NCBI GenBank assembly: GCA_016214445.1
Contig: JACROM010000061.1
Coordinates: 1 to 6,609, forward strand
From: Microcaldota archaeon
GTDB lineage: Archaea; Micrarchaeota; Micrarchaeia; Norongarragalinales; Norongarragalinaceae
Length of the DNA: 6,609 nt
Reading direction: 5' to 3'
The position numbers and the translations under genes were made by a program. Under the pieces are notes generated by a model. That model saw only the letters and a list, made by a program, of their open reading frames with translations. It did no database searches and was not told the origin of the DNA. This document shows, piece after piece, positions 4,979 through 6,609 of this stretch (position 1 is its first letter; every line of letters begins with the position of its first letter).

Positions 4979-5320
4979 GTGGAAGACACCGAACTGATGT
5001 TCTACGGCCTTCTTTTGGCCGCGCTGGTTTTCATGAGCCTCGGCTCGGCTGGTTTGGGGACGGGCGGCTCGTTCAACGCGTGGGGCGGGTTCCTCGACGT
5101 GATAGGCGCGGTTGCGGTACTGAACATAGTCATCGGCGTAATAAATTTCGCGTTCGTCATCCTTCCAGCCATCTGGCCAGTTCTTTTGGCGTTGTTTGGA
5201 GCGTACGTTTTCTCGAAGAGCGCGGACAACATCGGCCTGGGCAGCTTCTCAGCAATTAGCGAGCTCATAACCACTCCTGCGGCCATAGTCTTCATCATAT
5301 TGCTCGTGCTGCTTTTGTGA
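4979..5320 (+). CDS. Small hypothetical membrane protein
   Basis: The product is 113 aa and very hydrophobic. Probable membrane helices are at about 6-25 (MFYGLLLAALVFMSLGSAGL), 37-60 (GFLDVIGAVAVLNIVIGVINFAFV), 61-79 (ILPAIWPVLLALFGAYVFS) and 99-113 (TPAAIVFIILLVLLL, reaching the C-terminus). The loops are short and Gly/Ser-rich, and the only charged cluster is KSADN before the last helix. There is no recognisable active site or transporter motif, and I do not know the family. The GTG start is supported by GGGGAG at 4968-4973, 5 nt upstream, and by the promoter just before it. It stands alone between gatB and pyrG, with its own promoter and another before the next gene, so it is probably monocistronic and unrelated to amidotransfer. 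Confidence 0.75.
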   Translation: MEDTELMFYGLLLAALVFMSLGSAGLGTGGSFNAWGGFLDVIGAVAVLNIVIGVINFAFVILPAIWPVLLALFGAYVFSKSADNIGLGSFSAISELITTPAAIVFIILLVLLL

Positions 5321-5336
5321 ATGTTACGGCAAACCG

Positions 5337-5353
5337 CGAAAACCATTAAAAAC
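5337..5353 (+). promoter_or_regulatory. Archaeal promoter (BRE + TATA), probably for pyrG
   Basis: CGAAAACCATTAAAAAC contains the TATA-like TTAAAAA (5346-5352) preceded by CGAAAACC, closely matching the promoter at 4932. Expected transcription start is near 5373-5376, giving a leader of about 130 nt before pyrG. It begins 16 nt after the membrane-protein stop. Confidence 0.45.
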
Positions 5354-5376
5354 CCGGACACCCAAATTGATTCAGG

Positions 5377-5502
5377 CACTCTTTTTGCGCCCTTTGTTTT
5401 TAGTTAGGGTGGACGCGTTCTGCCAAAGGGGTTGGAAGCGATGATTCCGAAGAGATTGTCGCAAAGCTACGTACGAACGCTTCGCTCAGGATGGGGTTTT
5501 TT
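5377..5502 (+). other. pyrG upstream leader, open in the pyrG frame but without a start codon
   Basis: Apart from the T-tracts no gene is supported here. The pyrG frame stays open from 5404 (after TAG 5401-5403) and would read VGSDDSEEIVAKLRTNASLRMGFF before the ATG at 5503, but it offers only ATG 5491 and no upstream ATG, GTG or TTG. GGGG at 5493-5496 lies 6 nt before ATG 5503 and can act as the ribosome-binding site. No riboswitch or C/D-box RNA could be made out. Confidence 0.4.
5381..5402 (+). terminator. Possible T-rich terminator of the membrane-protein transcript
   Basis: Two runs of five T flank a CCCTTT segment (CTTTTT...GTTTTT). Archaeal termination often uses such U-tracts without a hairpin. 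It lies downstream of the predicted pyrG promoter, so if both are real it would also sit in the pyrG leader and could act as an attenuator; it may simply be AT-rich sequence. Confidence 0.25.
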
Positions 5503-6609
5503 ATGGCGGAATCAACTGAACAGGAAGAGCTCATCAAGAGCCTGGCGAAGAAAAGCGACGAGCACGAATTCTACACTCCCATACCGAAAGGCTACGAGTT
5601 CGGCAACACCAAGTACGTCATAGTGACAGGTTCGGTTATTTCAGGTGTTGGAAAAGGCATATTCAGCGCTTCGCTCGCGAAACTGCTCAAGGACCAAGGG
5701 TTGAGCGTGCAGCCCATGAAGTTCGACGGCTACCTCAACGTGGACGCTGGAACGCTCAACCCGTACAGGCACGGTGAAGTGTTCGTGTTGGACGACGGGA
5801 CGGAGTGCGACATGGACCTCGGAACGTACGAAAGGTTTCTGGACCAGGAATTGAGCAAGGACAACTACCTTACAGCGGGAAAACTTTTCTCCACCATAAT
5901 ACAGAAGGAGCGTGCTGGCCAGTATTTGGGCCGGGATGTGCAGTTCGTCCCGCACGCTACCGGAGAAATCAAGTCTTTCATCCGAACGCTCGCGCTCAAG
6001 AGCGGCGCGGACGTGGTGCTCGTAGAAGTCGGTGGCACTGCAGGCGACATCGAGAGCGCATACTTCATCGAGGCACTGAGGGAGATGGCTTACGAGGAAG
6101 GCCCGGGCAACATGGCGTTCGTCAACGTCACCTACATCCTGAAGCCGTCGTCCCTTGGCGAACACAAAAGCAAGGCAGCACAGCTAGGAATACGAACGCT
6201 CATGAGCCTCGGAGTGCAGCCGCACTTCATAGTGTGCAGGTCGAAGGAGCCCGTGCCCGAAAAAATCAGGGAAAAAATAAGCATATTCTCAAACGTGCCT
6301 ATACAACGGGTGATTTCGCTGCATGACCTGGAGAGCCCCTACGCGGTTCCGCTCGCGTTGAAGGAAGCAGGAGCGGACACCGAAATAACCGGCATACTCG
6401 GGCTCAAGGCAAAACTGAAAACGCAGGAAAAGGCATTGGAGCGGTGGAGCAAATTCGAGGAGAAAATCCGGTCGCCCAAAAACACCGTCAAAATAGCGAT
6501 AACCGGCAAGTACACCGAGCTCAAGGACGCTTACGCCTCCATACTCAACGCGCTCGAGCACGCGGGCGCGGAAAACGACGCGAGAATCCTGTTAGATTGG
6601 GTGGACACG
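5503..6609 (+). CDS. pyrG: CTP synthase (PyrG), 3' end cut by the window
   Basis: CTP synthase makes CTP from UTP, ATP and glutamine-derived ammonia. The window holds 369 codons: a charged N-terminal extension of about 35 residues before the usual start of the fold, the amidoligase domain (37-300), a linker helix (301-327), and the opening of the glutaminase domain (VKIAITGKYTELKDAYASILNALEHAG, 329-355). The glutaminase Cys-His-Glu triad lies beyond the edge. Visible motifs are the P-loop VTGSVISGVGKG (41-52), FDGYLNVDAGTLNPYRHGEV (74-93), DDGTECDMDLGTYERF (97-112), KERAGQYLGRDVQFVPH (135-151), EVGGTAGDIES (175-185), and KSKAAQLGIRTL (222-233). The P-loop and DGYLN differ from common bacterial forms (SSLGKG, DPYLN) but match a variant I associate with DPANN/CPR enzymes. 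ATG 5503 has GGGG at 6 nt spacing; ATG 5491 would add four residues (MGFF). It is probably transcribed from the promoter at 5337. Confidence 0.95.
   Translation, partial: MAESTEQEELIKSLAKKSDEHEFYTPIPKGYEFGNTKYVIVTGSVISGVGKGIFSASLAKLLKDQGLSVQPMKFDGYLNVDAGTLNPYRHGEVFVLDDGTECDMDLGTYERFLDQELSKDNYLTAGKLFSTIIQKERAGQYLGRDVQFVPHATGEIKSFIRTLALKSGADVVLVEVGGTAGDIESAYFIEALREMAYEEGPGNMAFVNVTYILKPSSLGEHKSKAAQLGIRTLMSLGVQPHFIVCRSKEPVPEKIREKISIFSNVPIQRVISLHDLESPYAVPLALKEAGADTEITGILGLKAKLKTQEKALERWSKFEEKIRSPKNTVKIAITGKYTELKDAYASILNALEHAGAENDARILLDWVDT

Noticed and set aside
5436..5450. Box C-like GCGATGA suggesting a C/D-box guide RNA
   Set aside because: One base off consensus, and no box D (CTGA) or second box pair at usable spacing.
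5432..5623. 63-codon plus-strand ORF before pyrG
   Set aside because: It overlaps the true pyrG N-terminus out of frame, has a Ser/Arg-rich composition, and resembles no family.
5641..6165. 174-codon open frame on the minus strand
   Set aside because: It is fully antisense to the conserved amidoligase domain of PyrG and has no recognisable domain; long antisense frames are expected in GC-rich third-position coding DNA.
5805..6326. 173-codon open frame on the plus strand
   Set aside because: It overlaps PyrG in another frame; the PyrG frame carries all conserved motifs.
1..6609. CRISPR array, insertion sequence or tRNA gene
   Set aside because: No regularly spaced repeats, transposase motifs with terminal inverted repeats, or tRNA cloverleaf were found on either strand.

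Overview
The window reads as a compact archaeal chromosome segment, probably from a DPANN-type lineage (inferred, not proven). The evidence is a complete gatC-gatA-gatB set with archaeal-style motifs; gene starts preceded by GTGA/GGTG/GGAGG, which match the anti-Shine-Dalgarno (SD) end of archaeal 16S rRNA; TATA-like boxes preceded by A-rich BRE-like bases upstream of two genes; and a CTP synthase with the variant 'FDGYLNVDAGT...RHGEVFVLDDG' core. All supported genes are on the + strand and packed tightly.

Layout: 1-164 is a hairpin-rich segment that may be the end of an upstream gene or a structured RNA. From 174 to 4842 runs what looks like one operon: a methyltransferase-fold protein of unknown target; a 41-aa peptide resembling the N-terminal half of GatC; an unrecognised 225-aa protein; full-length gatC; a 23-aa basic peptide ending in the same KGPRILK tail as GatC; gatA; a 36-aa peptide whose middle is an exact copy of the GatB N-terminus; and gatB. 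Then 4843-4978 holds a small tandem repeat and a likely promoter, 4979-5320 a small membrane protein, 5321-5502 a second likely promoter and a long leader, and 5503-6609 the first 369 codons of pyrG, cut by the window edge.

GatCAB is a glutamine-dependent amidotransferase that converts mischarged Glu-tRNA(Gln) and/or Asp-tRNA(Asn). GatA releases ammonia from glutamine, GatB phosphorylates and amidates the aminoacyl-tRNA, and GatC holds the complex together. PyrG also uses glutamine-derived ammonia (UTP to CTP), but it seems to have its own promoter.

The notable observation is that every junction of the gat operon carries a partial copy of a gat gene end: GatC N-half upstream of the 225-aa gene, GatC C-tail after gatC, GatB N-end before gatB. 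The two GatC-like copies differ from gatC mostly at synonymous positions, which suggests that peptide sequence was conserved in both copies; the GatB copy is an exact, apparently recent 27-bp duplication enclosing a strong hairpin. Several operon junctions also use the same 'AAG-TGA' design, where the stop codon lies inside the next gene's ribosome-binding site.
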